Assembly (NCBI RefSeq): GCF_905163445.1
Contig: NC_053187.1
Coordinates: 5,952,001-6,016,000, forward strand
Reading direction: 5' to 3'
DNA length: 64,000 nucleotides
From: Pararge aegeria
Taxonomy: Eukaryota; Arthropoda; Insecta; Lepidoptera; Nymphalidae
Part shown: positions 10,676-22,264 of the stretch, piece by piece
Position numbering within the stretch: position 1 is the stretch's first letter
Layout of the letters: each line of letters opens with the position of its first letter
Notes under the pieces: generated by a model
What the model saw: the letters and a program-made list of their open reading frames with translations, nothing else
Told to the model about the DNA's origin: nothing
Database searches by the model: none
Made by a program: the position numbers and the translations under genes

Positions 10676-10993
10676 ATTATCTTAAAAAATCCTAAACACG
10701 CTGATAATTTATAGTAAGCGTCCAGTTCAGAAATAAAAATCAAATAACAGTTAAGGGTGAATACGGCAGCGGCCGCCCGTCGTGCGTTAACTCCTTTAAT
10801 TAGCGCTCGATGGAGGCCCTTAATACAACCTTATGACATAGACATTACCCCTGCAATGCTCATAAAGTTCTCCATCGAAATGCTTTGAGTCTTCGCAGAC
10901 TAAGAGCTTGCTGTATAAAACCCGAAATTAATAAAAAAAAAAACAATCTAATCCCGAATCCTCAGATAGCAGATTGAATTTATTAGTGATAAG
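10676..10993. other. No gene seen; short GC-rich patch
   Basis: 10755-10840 (ggcagcggccgcccgtcgtg, then ctttaattagcgctcgatgg) stands out from the AT-rich background and matches no other place in the window. It could be host non-coding sequence. Confidence 0.35.
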
Positions 10994-11270
10994 GATCATG
11001 ATCATCACCATCACATCAACCTATTACCGGCCCACTACCGAGCACGGATCTCCTCCCAAGATGAGAAGGAGTTAAGGCCGTAGTCCCCCCTGCGGGCCCA
11101 GTGCGGATTGGTGGACTCCGCACACCTTTGTGAACATTATGTAGAACCCACAGGCATGCAGATTTCCTCACGATGTTTTCCTTCACCGTTGAAGCAAGTG
11201 ATATTTTTATTACTTAAAACCGGTTGTGGAAGTCGAGCTCCTACTTTATCCGCTATGACTGCTTCACGGT
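10994..11270 (-). mobile_element. SINE-B copy (tRNA-derived)
   Basis: Read on the minus strand: a decayed tRNA head, then aggaaaacatcgtgaggaaa, the segment rich in gtggagtccaccaatccgca, and a 3' end with atgatgatc. It is the same family as 30998 and 46728. The B box has decayed (gagctcgacttcc). Confidence 0.75.
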
Positions 11271-11346
11271 GAAGGATTATGGCACTACTTGAAACTATGA
11301 AATCTGCCATCTGATGAGATTGATTATTTATATCGGGCTTGATTGA

Positions 11347-11353
11347 AATAAAA

Positions 11354-11384
<31 letters not shown>
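11347..11384. repeat. AAAT microsatellite
   Basis: About nine aaat units directly abut the 3' end of the SINE-A copy that follows, as expected for a SINE tail repeat read on the other strand. Confidence 0.9.
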
Positions 11385-11633
11385 ATATACTACGACATTA
11401 CACACATCGCCACATAGCCCCAAAGTAAGCGTAGCTTGTGTTATGGGTACTAAGATGACTGATGAATATTTCTATAAATATAATACACATAATTACTTAT
11501 AATATACAGATAAACACCCAGACACTGAAAAACATTCATGTTCATCACACAAACATTTTCCAGTTGTGGGAATCGAACCCACGGCCACGGCTCAGAAAGC
11601 AGGTTCGCTGCCCACTGCGCCAGTCGGCCGCCA
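11385..11633 (-). mobile_element. SINE-A copy
   Basis: This is a nearly full-length minus-strand copy: complement of cgccagtcggccgcc at the head, a B box (complement of gtgggaatcgaacccacgg) and the 3' body ending in tactacgac. A few bases in the anticodon-like part are missing relative to the 9727 copy. Confidence 0.85.
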
Positions 11634-13137
11634 AAAGAAAGACTGCTTACGAGTGAAAATTTAAAGTAATTGAACTGAATTATAATTATCTCTTACCACT
11701 AATAATTTACAAGTATCTATGTTCATAATATTATTCTTCTTTGCTTAATTAGTGCAGTTCTCAGTCCATACCATAACACTTTAGAGAATTAATAGGTACA
11801 GTTCTATCTTCACTAAACCCATTGCTTTGATTTTAGAAATTACTTATTTATTCACTGTTCTCAACAGTGATGCAAAAAATTGTAGATTCATCGATATTGG
11901 TATCGCATTGACATCTGTGTGCACTCCGCGACGTAGATAAATTATACATATCTACTTATGCTTTGTAGTCTAGTCGACAAGTTTAATTCATAATTATAAA
12001 TTCCCCCCGGAACTCCTTCTCCGCCCCCGGAGTTCCGGGGGTTGGGAGTTTCCTCCTCTTTCAGAATCTTTTTTTGAAATTTCTTAAATAGCTTAGCAAA
12101 AAACGAAATGCCAATTTTTTTCATCTTTAATTCTTTATAACTTTTGCAATTTTTTATGTGCTAATAGATCCGGATAGATTCCGGATCCAATGAGTTGTCG
12201 CATATAATTTTAAGTGCAGTATCTCTATTTTGTACCATTTAGTAAAACTCTCTGTCTACACTATAAAGCTTTGGAGAGCGAGTCCCTGCAGCTCACCGTC
12301 CATAACAGTATGGACTAGCTAGCAACTTAGAGAATTAGTAACTACCTATAGGTTAACGTCAACGTTACTGTTCTCCTTAAGATAAGTAGAGTTCTCTGTC
12401 CATACTGCTATGGAGAATTACTTACTACGGTTTTCGTCGATTATACCTACTGTAGGTACTTCTTAAGCATATTAGTAGAACTCTGAATACATTCGTTATT
12501 GCTTTACTAAGAGGAAACGTAGGCCCTTCATTACTTGAGGCGCTACACGCAAACACCTCAATACTTTTCCGTCGCGCTCTTAGTCTATCGGTTATTACGA
12601 TTCTTACTCTGAAATTGCAGCTTTTGGCATTTAAATCGCGTTACTATGTAGGCTGCTAAGCTCCGCAATATCAGTGCGGTTTTTATAAGATAGGGTTGAC
12701 ACTCGCGATGAGAAAAAAAATAGTACAAGGTAAAAGGTACCTAATGCTTAAGAAAAAACCAAAATTCTTATTTTATTTTTAGAGCTATTTTCAGTTACAA
12801 ATAAGAAAATATATTGAATAAAGTACAATTTAATATAATTTATTTCGGTTTGTAATCATGACTTTTGATTTGATTCTTTTAATATTCTATATATTATCAT
12901 TGATAAATTAATGCATCTGAAATTATCTTGTGAATTTCTCTAAGAATTTTCTATATATTATTGTAAACTTATAAAACGTGGTAAATGTAAACACTTTCAC
13001 ATGTTCTTATAGAGAAGAAACTGACTTTGCCAAGTACAGCTTAAACTTAAATCTTCTAATAAAATATTTAATGTTGAATAAATTCATTTCGTGATAAACC
13101 ATCAATATTGGTTATAAGCGTTATTAGCGTAGTAGCT
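11634..13137. other. No gene seen; hairpin and a diverged local repeat
   Basis: 11750-12470 contains several diverged repeats of a motif like gttctctgtccatactg and agagaattagtaac. A segment at 12997-13080 (acatgttcttatagag, ctttgccaagtacag) recurs at 13469-13550. A 60-codon minus frame at 11942-12124 crosses the GC hairpin and I do not support it as a gene. Confidence 0.4.
12004..12041. repeat. GC-rich 13-bp hairpin
   Basis: The arms cccccggaactcc (12004-12016) and ggagttccggggg (12029-12041) are perfect complements around a 12-base loop. The stem is very GC-rich in an AT-rich setting. Confidence 0.8.
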
Positions 13138-13172
13138 TATATCCAGCAGTGAGACTGCGACTGCTGGATATA
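13138..13172. repeat. 13-bp perfect hairpin
   Basis: The arms tatatccagcagt and actgctggatata enclose a nine-base loop. Its ccagcagt word resembles a phrase common in lepidopteran repeats, so it may be the junction of two inverted repeat remnants. Confidence 0.7.
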
Positions 13173-14876
13173 CGTATACATAAGCCTTCTCATACATAAA
13201 AGAGTGGGTAATAGAGTTTGGATTCACAAGTTGGCTCTAATGTGAGTTAATGTAGTTAAGGTATCGTGGATACTGTTATTTATTGTTATTTAACGGTAAT
13301 ATCAGTAACTAAGATTCCAAACTCGAATACCAGTAGCAAATTAATAAAATTAAAAATAAGTCAGATAATTTTCACGACCGGAAAGTTTTTATGATCTATT
13401 TAGGTTCCTGAAACTAATATAAAAGTTTCTAATATGTAATTGTTTTGTTGAACAGTGTCGTCAACCCTATGACGTGTTCTTATAGAGCGAGAACCAGTTT
13501 CGCTTTGCCAAGTCCGTTTGAAGCTTAAAATAAATTATTTTAATATTATCGATGAAGAGTTTTATTACATAACCCGGCCATTCGTTGACATAAGCCACCG
13601 TGAACGCTCTCGTACGGATTAAACTTTCATCTGATCGGAAGGCATGACAAGTAGGTATCTGTTACTACATAGAAATTCGGATAGCACCGGTTGAGATTCG
13701 TAGAATCCGTGTATGTCCAGTTAATTATTGAAGTGGTGTTTGGTGGAGGGAAAGGGGAGAGTGGGTAGATTAATGAGCAGCTACCGCTGGCTTATCGCAA
13801 CATCTGGGCCATGACTGATCATCTGTCGTGCGCCTGCGCTGCAGGTATAGTGACGGGAACCTTTTATTCGTATCGATGTTAGATGTTCTATTATCGACCT
13901 ATGGATCCAAATATCGATATATAATTGTACAAAACTCATCCAATTGGAAACTTATATGTTTCATTTTGTAAACTTAAATTATTTATATTATAGGTACATA
14001 AAAGTTCTACAAAGTTCAACCAATTTATTAAGCAAGTTTATTTTTTTTGAAGCATAGCGTTACCATCAAATTCGGTTTAGCCGTTTCGAAGATTACAAGG
14101 TATGAATAAACCGGCACAAAGATACACAATGAAAATAGTTTGTTATATATTCTGCTTTTTTCTTACATTGTAGCCCTGTGTAAGCATATTATATGACAGA
14201 AACATTTTGTAATATATTTAGGTAGCCAATAAATTACTTATTTGACAATGTATTAACATGTTACCGTCTGGTAATGTAGAAGACAGGTTGTAGGCTAATT
14301 AGTACCGTGGATCCATTGACCTAGGACTTATAATATTGTGACAAAAATACAAGCTTGTTTATCTATTTAAAAAAAAATATATAACTCATTAACAATAAAG
14401 GTTAAAACTACTAGTGAACGGTTAACAGGTTTGTTTAATAAAATACAAATATTATATCAAATAAACATCGATAAACACATTTTATTTTCCAGACTGGCGC
14501 ACAACACTACCCGTCGTGATATGACATTGGACGGCATTGCTTCCCAGAAGTCATACTCATCGAATACCTTACGAGCACCGTGCACCATTCCACCTTTTTT
14601 TCTCTGCCATAGTTTTATTGGGTGCATTGAAATATTTTTGTTTAGATTAAGCGACGTTTAGCCAGTAGATCGGTACATTAGGATTAATGTCGGACATCAG
14701 TTATCCGTGTGTCCCCTACATAGAAGCTGCATTGTTTAAAGCCCGTGGTACACATAGTAGTAGCTCGCACAGAAGCACGACAGATCCAATCGAGCTTAAG
14801 TATCTGACTCTACTGGCCAGCATCTAGCAAATTGCTATTAAGTCATATAACTAAAAAAGCATTTAGGATAAGTCAA
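13173..14876. other. No gene seen
   Basis: Apart from the copy at 13469-13550 of the segment at 12997, I see only AT-rich, unassigned sequence. Two or three short open frames, such as the 76-codon one at 14431, have no recognisable content. Confidence 0.4.
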
Positions 14877-15135
14877 ATCATTATTTCAACCCACTTCTGG
14901 CCCACTACGGGGCTCAGGTCTCCTTCCACAATGAGAAGGATTCAGGCAACGGTCCACCGCGTTGGCAATTGCGCATTGTGGAGTCTCCGCCGCTGAGAAC
15001 ATCATGGAAAATTCTCAGGTATGGAGGGATTTTCACGACGTTTTCTTTCACCGTCGAAGCAAGAAAATTTCAATTACTTAAAACGCAAATAACTTAGAAA
15101 AGATAGAAGTGCATGCAAGTGAAGTCTCCTGCTAC
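14877..15135 (-). mobile_element. SINE-B copy
   Basis: In the plus strand it reads caacccacttctggcccact, then gtctccttccacaatgagaa, then ttttctttcaccgtcgaagc and ttacttaaaacgcaaataac. This is the reverse of SINE-B. The tRNA head end is decayed. Confidence 0.7.
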
Positions 15136-15478
15136 TAGAAGCTGATTTCGAACAGAAGCAAGTTAATATCGAACTTGGGTGAGCTGTGTGAGCTAAAAAA
15201 AAATTATAAACAGATTCATCAAAGTTTGGCACATAGCTCGCATGCCAACAGTTAGGTTAGTTAACATAGTTGGGTACTTTGATAGTAATTGTCTGACATC
15301 AGAAATCTGTATGCGTATACCATTAATCCCACTAACAGCTGGCCAAGCAGAATGCCCATCTCATCATCAATTATACTAGATTAACCAAGCAAAAATTTGT
15401 CAACGATTTGGAGTACGGAAAAATTCTTTTGAGTTTATGGTTGTACCTATAAATTAATACCGGTGATGTATATAATAT

Positions 15479-15721
15479 AAATATACTACGACAATACACA
15501 CATCGTCATATAGCCCCAACGTAAGCGTAGCTTGTGTTATGGGTACTAAGATGACTGATGAATAACTTTAAGAATACATAAATACTTATAAAATACAGAT
15601 AAACATCCAGACACTTAAAACATTCATGTTCATCACAGAAACATTTTCCAGTTGTGGGAATGGAACCCACGGCCTTGGACTCAGAAAGCAGGGTCGCTGC
15701 CCACTGCGCCAATCAGCCGTC
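15479..15721 (-). mobile_element. SINE-A copy
   Basis: A nearly full-length minus-strand copy from tactacgacaatacacac to the head complement ctgcgccaatcagccgtca. Part of the centre is shorter than in the 9727 copy. The 68-codon minus frame inside it is a by-product. Confidence 0.85.
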
Positions 15722-15761
15722 AAATATTACGTGTGATGAGTTAATAAATAAATAATTCAAA

Positions 15762-15965
15762 TGATTCACGTCCACTGCTGGAGATAGGTGTTTTGTAGGG
15801 AGTTCCACAATCTACGGTCTTGAGCCGCTTGTTTCCACCACCAACTCACTTGGGGCCGTTATACGCTGCATTTACCGGAGTCTTCCTTCCAGCGCCTTAA
15901 GACCCAACATCCATCGGTTCTCCGAGCTATGTGACCCGCCCATTACTAGTTTAGCTCTGTGACTC
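15762..15965 (-). mobile_element. RTE-type LINE C-terminal relic
   Basis: Its plus strand reads cgtccactgctggagatagg, then gtagggagttccacaatc, and later catccatcggttctccgagc, the reverse of the RTE C-terminal coding end also found at 40622. The minus-strand frame is broken in several places. Confidence 0.65.
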
Positions 15966-16571
15966 GCTGAGCTATGTTAGCAAAACGCCCAACGTTTGAT
16001 TTTACCTTCGAGGGTAAAGCAATAACAACACTTTGTGTTTCTCACAAGCAATTAGGCTATAGGCGTCTCAATTATCATAAATTTATACAAAGAAGACTTA
16101 AAACCAAAAACCTTATTACGAGCATGTGTGAAACGGGCTTATGTCTCCCACATACAGGCTTCATTGTTTAATACTGACGGTGACTGTCATAGCAATCGTG
16201 TATTTAATGGTATACTCAAAATATTGAATGGCTTTGGAGTTACGACACGATACGATCTTAGTGCTACTGATTAATAATTTCAATCTTTTTTTAGGTAGCT
16301 ACCAATGATTTTGCTAAAGCCGGTGGTATTTAAACATGTACTTTAGGCACATATATATAAATGATTAATTTAAAGCGTCCATCTATGATTGCGAAATGAG
16401 TGGACTCTTATTTTGATAGGTGTCCATGTAATATGAGGATTATTGGAACGATCTGTTTTAATTGTCCCAGACACATGCTCAAAAGTTTTGTATGTTTGTA
16501 TATCTGATTGTTTGACGGTGTGGCTTAAGTGATTACGAAAATACTGAAAAATCGGTATTCCCTAAGTGGAG
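15966..16571. other. No gene seen
   Basis: Unassigned sequence. The 65-codon frame at 15974-16171 has no recognisable domain. Confidence 0.4.
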
Positions 16572-17065
16572 TGAGTGGGGAAAGTTTAGAAATTTATAAA
16601 TTTTGAATTTACTTATGTCTGACCTGGTGTAAGTGTATCGTGGCTAGTTTACCAAGCTACCGACAAAAACGTTCTGCCAAGCGTTTAGTGTTCCGCTACC
16701 TGGTCATTTGCCCCGTACAAACCCATTGGAGGTATAGGTTTGAAATAACCATACCTCTGACAGCAGTGGCGTGCATAGAGGGTATGCACAAGGTATACAG
16801 ATTATATAAAATGATAAGATGGTATTCCGATTATGAAAAATGAAAAAAAAATCCAGTACGAGTAATAAAAAACTTAAGGATAGGCATTGTCAGAGTTATA
16901 AAAAGCCGGATTAATTTAACTCATTTTATATCATCTGCATACCCTGTGCTTACCCTTTATTGCACGCCACTGACTGACAGGTTAGCCCAATACCATCTTA
17001 GATTGCATCCTTACTGATCTACTATAGTATATTACGGGATAACTATAGTGGAATGAAAACAATGT
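16572..17065 (+). mobile_element. SINE-C copy split by a MITE
   Basis: The left part (16572-16763) follows SINE-C through gtttagaaatttataaattt, cgtggctagtttaccaagct and aagcgtttagtgttccgcta to catacctctgacag. After the inserted MITE the SINE continues with gttagcccaataccatctta, gattgcatcctta and ataactatagtggaatgaa. The tRNA head is lost. Confidence 0.7.
16764..16972. mobile_element. hAT-type MITE with 8-bp duplication, in SINE-C
   Basis: The element begins cagtggcgtgca and ends tgcacgccactg, a perfect 12-bp terminal inverted repeat. It is flanked by tctgacag (16756-16763) and actgacag (16973-16980), seven of eight bases the same, as expected of the 8-bp duplication made by hAT transposases. 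The inside is AT-rich without coding capacity. The transposase that moved it is not the 51224 element, whose termini differ (TAGTGTTGCCC). Confidence 0.85.
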
Positions 17066-18888
17066 TTGGTACAGGCGACTAAGCCTGGGTACCTACTGCT
17101 GTTCGAACAAAGTAATTGGTGTAAATATAAATAATAGATAGAAAAATGGAAGCTATCGTAGTAGCATCATTCATCATAGCGCTCATTACCGAATGTTATC
17201 GAAAGCGGACACAATCGCTCGATTCGGTGGCCAAGATCGATTGATTCGTATCGAACTTCGATGTATGACGCTGATTGAATACACCAACTACGACAACCCA
17301 TAATATGTAAGTTAAGGTGTATTTTGGAAGTACAGAGACAGCACTAAACTCAACGGAATGGTCGTCCACTGCTGGACATAGGTTTTTGCAGAAATTAAAA
17401 CAACCCACAGTTTTGCGATACCACCCTAGGGCAGGGTAGTAGTACCCCGGATACCATAAGCTCGAAAAAGTTAATGGACTTTCAACTTTTTGGCCCTTGA
17501 TATATAAAGTTCGAATGGTTTCAACTGAAATAACAAAAATTTGAAATGCTTTTGCAACCTTAAATTATTTTAAGTAGTATGTGTAGGTACCTTAATTCAT
17601 TAAATTTGGCAATTTTTGTTAGGAACACTGAGAATGAAAAAAAAAATACCTCACAGAGCAATGCTTTTATTCCGTAAATGTTTTTTTTTTATCTCGAGCC
17701 TCCCCAATAAAATCGGTTTCCCTACTATACGATATCTTACTATCTAATCAAAAAAATATGGCTGCGCCCAAACTGAATGCACCTACATAAGTTACATTAT
17801 ATAATTACATTTATTTTAAATATTGTATTATAAAAGTAACATTATGTATTGTGCTGAATAAATTAAAATTGAAAGTTCATCTTTCGTCCACAGCCTATTA
17901 GCAATCAGTCCCACAGCTGGACATAAATCTTAACCTGCTCTCTGAGAAACAGGGTGGGACAACACCATTTCTAACTCAGCAGCCCTGAGGGCTGATGGCG
18001 GAGATTTTTAGTTTTAATATTTAGTTTAAATGGATCCCAATTTCAATTTTGAGCGGGGTTGACACCCTTGATTGAACAGTTACGCCAGTGCAGATTGTGT
18101 CTGTCTATGTCAGCCACTTGGATGTCCACCCAATGGGAAGTATTCCAACGCAGCGTTAGTGCGTGATTGTTATTCTACAGTCTTGGAAATCCAACGTCCA
18201 TCAATCCTCAAATCCTCCAAGCTATACGTAATCTGCCAATTGCCATTTTAGCTTCTCATATATTATAAAGGTCGTCTCTGCACTCCTGATTTAATCACAG
18301 TAGACATCGTTAGTAGTACAAGTTATTTAAAAATAGATTATTTTGCATTTCGACTCTTAATTCAATTGTTTATATGTTGTTTTTTCTAAATTTGATACCT
18401 ACCTATCTGTACGGTATATTTTAATTAATATAAACAATGCCGCACTGCTAAAAAATACCTTTAAAGTGTCGCCTATAAGGTTATAGTGCTAATGATTTCT
18501 AAGTAAGTGAGGCTTCCGAAGCATATCAGATGCTACTGGTTACGTTAAGGCTGGGCCCACATAATATTTGAAACCACTTTCATGTATCCATATCTTTATC
18601 TAATGCTCAACATAAAACAAATATTATTTTTATGTTCTTTTTGTCGTATTATTTATTACTGAAGGTCGCTTTTGGATTCCAGTGTAGCTTTAGTAGCTCG
18701 ACTTTATTTCGTCCAATTAGTAGAAAGATATTCAGCCGTATGAGCTTTTACTTTCATTTACTTTGCCTATTACTATAGCTTATATTATAGTCGTCCAGGT
18801 ACGGTGCGTCCAGATTACTGAGCAATCCTCGGGCAATATGACTAAAGCTGAGAGTATTCTTACAACACTGCGTCTGGTCTTGCCCATG
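17066..18888. other. No gene seen; two small repeat scraps
   Basis: At 17349-17375 there is the RTE 3' phrase gtcgtccactgctggacata on a very short scrap. 17885-17965 (cacagcctattagcaatcag, cccacagctggacata) looks like the start of a repeat E copy. The rest is unassigned AT-rich sequence. Confidence 0.4.
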
Positions 18889-19032
18889 CAGTGGCGTGCA
18901 CTTCATACATCCAAAAAGCACTGCATACCCAAATTATTTTATATGAGTCATATTGGAGGGGATTTTTTTGCCGTTTCATGCAATTTTCCTACTGTAGGAA
19001 TACCCTGGTAAGAAACCCAGTGCACGCCACTG
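18889..19032. mobile_element. hAT-type MITE with 8-bp duplication
   Basis: A 144-bp element with the termini cagtggcgtgca and tgcacgccactg. Flanks are tgcccatg (18881-18888) and tgcgcatg (19033-19040), again seven of eight bases alike. Inside are cttcatacatccaaaaagc and ttttgccgtttcatgcaatt, shared with copies at 7189 and 33493. This is the tidiest full copy of the family. Confidence 0.9.
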
Positions 19033-19084
19033 TGCGCATGAATGTAAGCAAGCAGTAGTGCAGCTTTTGCTGACAGAGCTCGTT

Positions 19085-19275
19085 CGGGTTACTACCGCCA
19101 TGTTTATTTCTGCCTCCAAACATTGCAAAGCATTGCTGTGTCTCGGCCTGAAGGGTCTGAATGCCCGTGTCATTACGGGTACATAAAACTTAGCGCCGAC
19201 GCTTCAAGTTGATAGACACAGGGCAGCCCTATGTAGGACGGGTCTTCGCATGTCCTGCGAATAGATCCCGTAATA
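19085..19275. repeat. Repeat D copy
   Basis: gttactaccgccatgtttat, then gcaaagcattgctgtgtctc, and cctatgtaggacgggtcttc match in order the stretches at 47160-47345 and, partly, 40262-40378. The family is unassigned. On the minus strand the better copies show short open frames, so it may be the coding end of an old retrotransposon, but I cannot name it. Confidence 0.6.
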
Positions 19276-19574
19276 AGCTACATACATCTAGTGCTAACAT
19301 AATATACAACAAACTACGGGTTCCATACAATCGCACGAAATATTATAGTAACTCTTTTGCGGTTAATTGTGTCAGACTCGAATTCCCTAGCTGCTGACAT
19401 AGGTACGTCAAAATCCTTGCCTCTTTCTTATAGTAGGTATATAGTTTATACTGGTTAGATGTATAAACAATATGTATTATATATATAATATATATGTGTG
19501 TGTAGTATTAGAATTTATAACTATGTAGTATATTTTGCAATATTTTTATTTATTGCCAAACTTTCTTATTGACT
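19276..19574. other. No gene seen
   Basis: AT-rich with a tatata/tgtgtg stretch near 19475-19503. Nothing assigned. Confidence 0.4.
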
Positions 19575-19740
19575 CTCCAACCCGTTCCTTATAAGAATTG
19601 CTTTCGCCAAAGGTTGTTTGGCTTTAGCGATAAGACCGCCTTTGCTCACCTAAACTAGTTTTGTTAATCTTTTCTTTTATTTGTATTTTGTTTTTGTGTG
19701 TGCAACAAAGATATTATGATTTTATAATAATAATATTTAG
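19575..19740 (+). mobile_element. LINE-tail G, diverged copy
   Basis: gaattgctttcgccaaaggt, ggctttagcgataagaccgc and the gtgtgtgcaacaaagatatt end follow the order of the better copies. Half of the hairpin is mutated. Confidence 0.5.
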
Positions 19741-20201
19741 TTACTTATTGTCGTCCGCGTGGTCGCAGCCGTGGTCACCGTCGTGGTCACCGTCATCCCA
19801 CGGTCACTAAAACAGTCGTTATCGCAATGATCATCACCATCGCGAGTCAACGAGAACAAAACCAAACAATATTTGACAGACTGTTGGTTTCAAGAAGGTA
19901 GCTACTTAAATATATCACGAGGGCCATATTTATTATACCGTATCTAATAGAATAAAATAAACGAGTGTGTCTGTTGTCTATAAAACGTTTATTGTTCACG
20001 ACATAAATCGTTGGGTATGGTTTTCGCCGCGTGGGAAACATTAGTATAGTGACAGAAAAAGTTTCTAACGATTTTTTTCATCTTGGCGATAGATATCAAG
20101 GGTGAGATTTGTGGAGTTTTGTATTGTCGTGTGAATATACTTAGAAACTAATTAATATACCTAGTGAAAATATATAAACCTTGCCGTGTGGTGACGGAAG
20201 A
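19741..20201. other. No gene seen; short GC-rich tandem
   Basis: At 19757-19800 a gtggtcaccgtc unit occurs twice with a related third unit before it. The rest is unassigned AT-rich DNA. Confidence 0.45.
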
Positions 20202-20757
20202 TCAAAGTCGAAGTCTAAAATATCTTTATTCAAGTAGGCCCATAGGTGGCACTTTTGATGCGTACATAAGAACTACACGGTAGTGAGATGATGGCGATAA
20301 TCACATTCGTAAACTTAAAACTAAAGCTACGAGGGTTCCAACAAACTTAGCCGGGTGTTTTTTTTTTGTTATCACCATCTCACAATGTAATTTAAAATTA
20401 TTAGAAGAGCAACCCCGTTAGAGTAATAATTCACACCCAAGCTTTTTTATCGATTACGTAGTCCTTTATACTATAATAGGACTTTTCTATAAGCTTACGT
20501 TTAATACAAACTTTGAACTTTTTAAGAGACATCTCCAAGATGTCAATTGGTAGTTTATTGTAGAATTGTATGCAATTTCCTTTAAACGAATTATGAATTT
20601 TATGTAACTTAGTATATTGCACTGTAAGTTTATTCTTACTTCTAATGTATAAATTATTGCAGTCACATTTTTTCTTAAATTTTTAAATGTTTTTATGAAC
20701 GTACATTAAATTTTCAAATATGTACTGTATTATTATTTTAAAATCTTTAAATTTATC
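20202..20757 (-). pseudogene. LINE 2-family 3' end (RT C-terminus and 3' UTR)
   Basis: The minus-strand frame 20431-20622 gives 63 residues that match the last residues of the LINE 2 protein almost exactly (shared: NSFKGNCIQFYNKLP, LKKFKVCIKRKLIEKSYYSI, KKAWV). After the stop comes a 3' UTR with the same phrases as LINE 2 (gagggttccaacaaacttag in the plus strand, then the start of a gtcaaa-like tail at 20202-20216). Only the C-terminal end was copied: a typical strongly 5'-truncated insertion. It is younger than the RTE relics but inactive. Confidence 0.88.
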
Positions 20758-20767
20758 TCTCAATGAC

Positions 20768-20955
20768 TACAGTTGTCACCACCCCGCTTCTTCCTGGGGG
20801 TGTCGTACGAGGCGACTAAGAGAATTTAACGGAGAGCGGGCTGTGGTACTACTACTGTCTACTGCGATCACCAACCCGCCTGTCCATCGTGGAGATTATG
20901 GGCAAATCCTCATTCTGAGAGAGGCCTTTAGACTGTAATAGGCTGTGGATGATGA
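20768..20955 (+). repeat. Repeat E copy
   Basis: cagttgtcaccaccccgctt, gtcgtacgaggcgactaag, ccgcctgtccatcgtgga and taggctgtggatgatgat run in this order. The inverse copy is at 40388-40590. The wording is common in lepidopteran genomes to my recollection, but I cannot name the family with confidence. Confidence 0.6.
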
Positions 20956-20960
20956 TTTTA

Positions 20961-21190
20961 ATTTATTATTATTATTATTAAACTCTTTATTCGTATACCA
21001 CAACATTAACATATATAAAATATAACAAAAACAGAAACATATCGAAAGAAGTAGTAACACAAAAGGCGTCCTTATCGCTTAATAGCGATCTCTGCCAGGC
21101 AATTCCTTTGAATAAGAAAAAAAAAGAAGAGGAGAATAGACTGCTGGTGGTAAAAATATTAAAATACATACATGCGAATAACTTCATGCT
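20961..21190 (-). mobile_element. LINE-tail G, minus strand, ATT tail
   Basis: Starting with a tail of att units (20963-20980) the plus strand reads aaactctttattcgtatacc, then ccttatcgcttaatagcgat and ctctgccaggcaattcc. This is the reverse of a LINE 3' UTR with the same hairpin as 9345. Confidence 0.7.
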
Positions 21191-21204
21191 AAAACATAAA
21201 CTAG

Positions 21205-21475
21205 TGTAGTTTATTTATTTATTCCTACTCTTTATTTGTACACCACTCGAGAAAAATGAGACAAAAAAAGAACAAACACATGAAGAATGTAGCAGGATGG
21301 CGGCCTTATTGCTAAGTAGCGATCTCTGCCAGGCAACCTTAGGATTAGGAAAACTAAAAAGAAAACAAATAGGTGGGGTACACTGTTTAGTACATACATA
21401 CGAATATCTACATACTAATACATAAACCAGACTACACAAATAAAAAAATACTATTGATAAATATAAAAAATAAAT
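21205..21475 (-). mobile_element. LINE-tail G, second minus-strand copy
   Basis: ctctttatttgtacaccact, ccttattgctaagtagcgat and ctctgccaggcaaccttagg repeat the previous copy with changes. The two copies lie tail to head, within 30 bases of each other, and differ enough to be independent insertions. Confidence 0.7.
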
Positions 21476-21700
21476 ATACTAATACATATCATAATAAACC
21501 ATATATACTTAAATATGAGTTGAACCTAATTACTTTTGAGAAAAAAAAATAATAGGAGTCTCTCTCTCCTTCAAAGTCTATATCCGTAAAACTAAATTCA
21601 AGAACCTTTCCAGAAATGATAAAGAAAGAAAAGTATGTAAAGTTGTACCTACATGATATAAAAAACAGTATTCAAATCAATCCATCAATTTTATAAACGA

Positions 21701-22157
21701 CTAGCTGTTACCCGCGACTTCGTCTGCGTTTGATTTTGTTTTTTGATGTGGCATTCAATTAAGTAGTAATTCTAAAAAAAATTAAAGTATTCAGTATCGC
21801 TAAGCCTTAAATGAGGCATTTGCTGCTGTCCGCTGAGGAGTTCGGTCCTCTATCTCCAACGACATTCATCAGATCTACACAAAGTTTGGGCAAAATTAAA
21901 TACATATTATAACCTCTAGAGTACAAAATAATTATTTAAATCGGTCATAATTTGTCGGAGTTATGGTGTAAAATCGTCAAACACTTTCATCCCCTCTCCC
22001 AAAGGAACCGAGCTTAATATCGTGATAAAAAGTATTCTATATTACTACTAACACTTCCAGGAATATATGTACAAAGTTTCATGAGGATCGGTTAAGTAGT
22101 TTTTGCGTGAAAGCGTAACAAACAAACTTACATTGACATTTATAATATTACTAGGGA
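21701..22157 (-). mobile_element. Helitron-like element (Lep1 type), near full length
   Basis: On the minus strand it begins near tccctagtaatattataaa and ends gtcgcgggtaacagctag (plus-strand ctagctgttacccgcgactt at 21701), a 3' hairpin plus CTAG. The interior phrase gtagtttttgcgtgaaagcg is shared with other insect copies I know. No Rep/helicase frame is present, so it would depend on another element. The next base at the CTAG end fits the usual T, but the 5' base does not clearly fit A. Confidence 0.6.
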
Positions 22158-22264
22158 AGTAGGGAAGTAGGGATAGGGATAGGGATTATAAAGGTAGCCA
22201 GGCAGACTTAAAACTTGTAGAGATTTGAATAACCTTATTTCATTCGCCTTGACACATTCCCATG

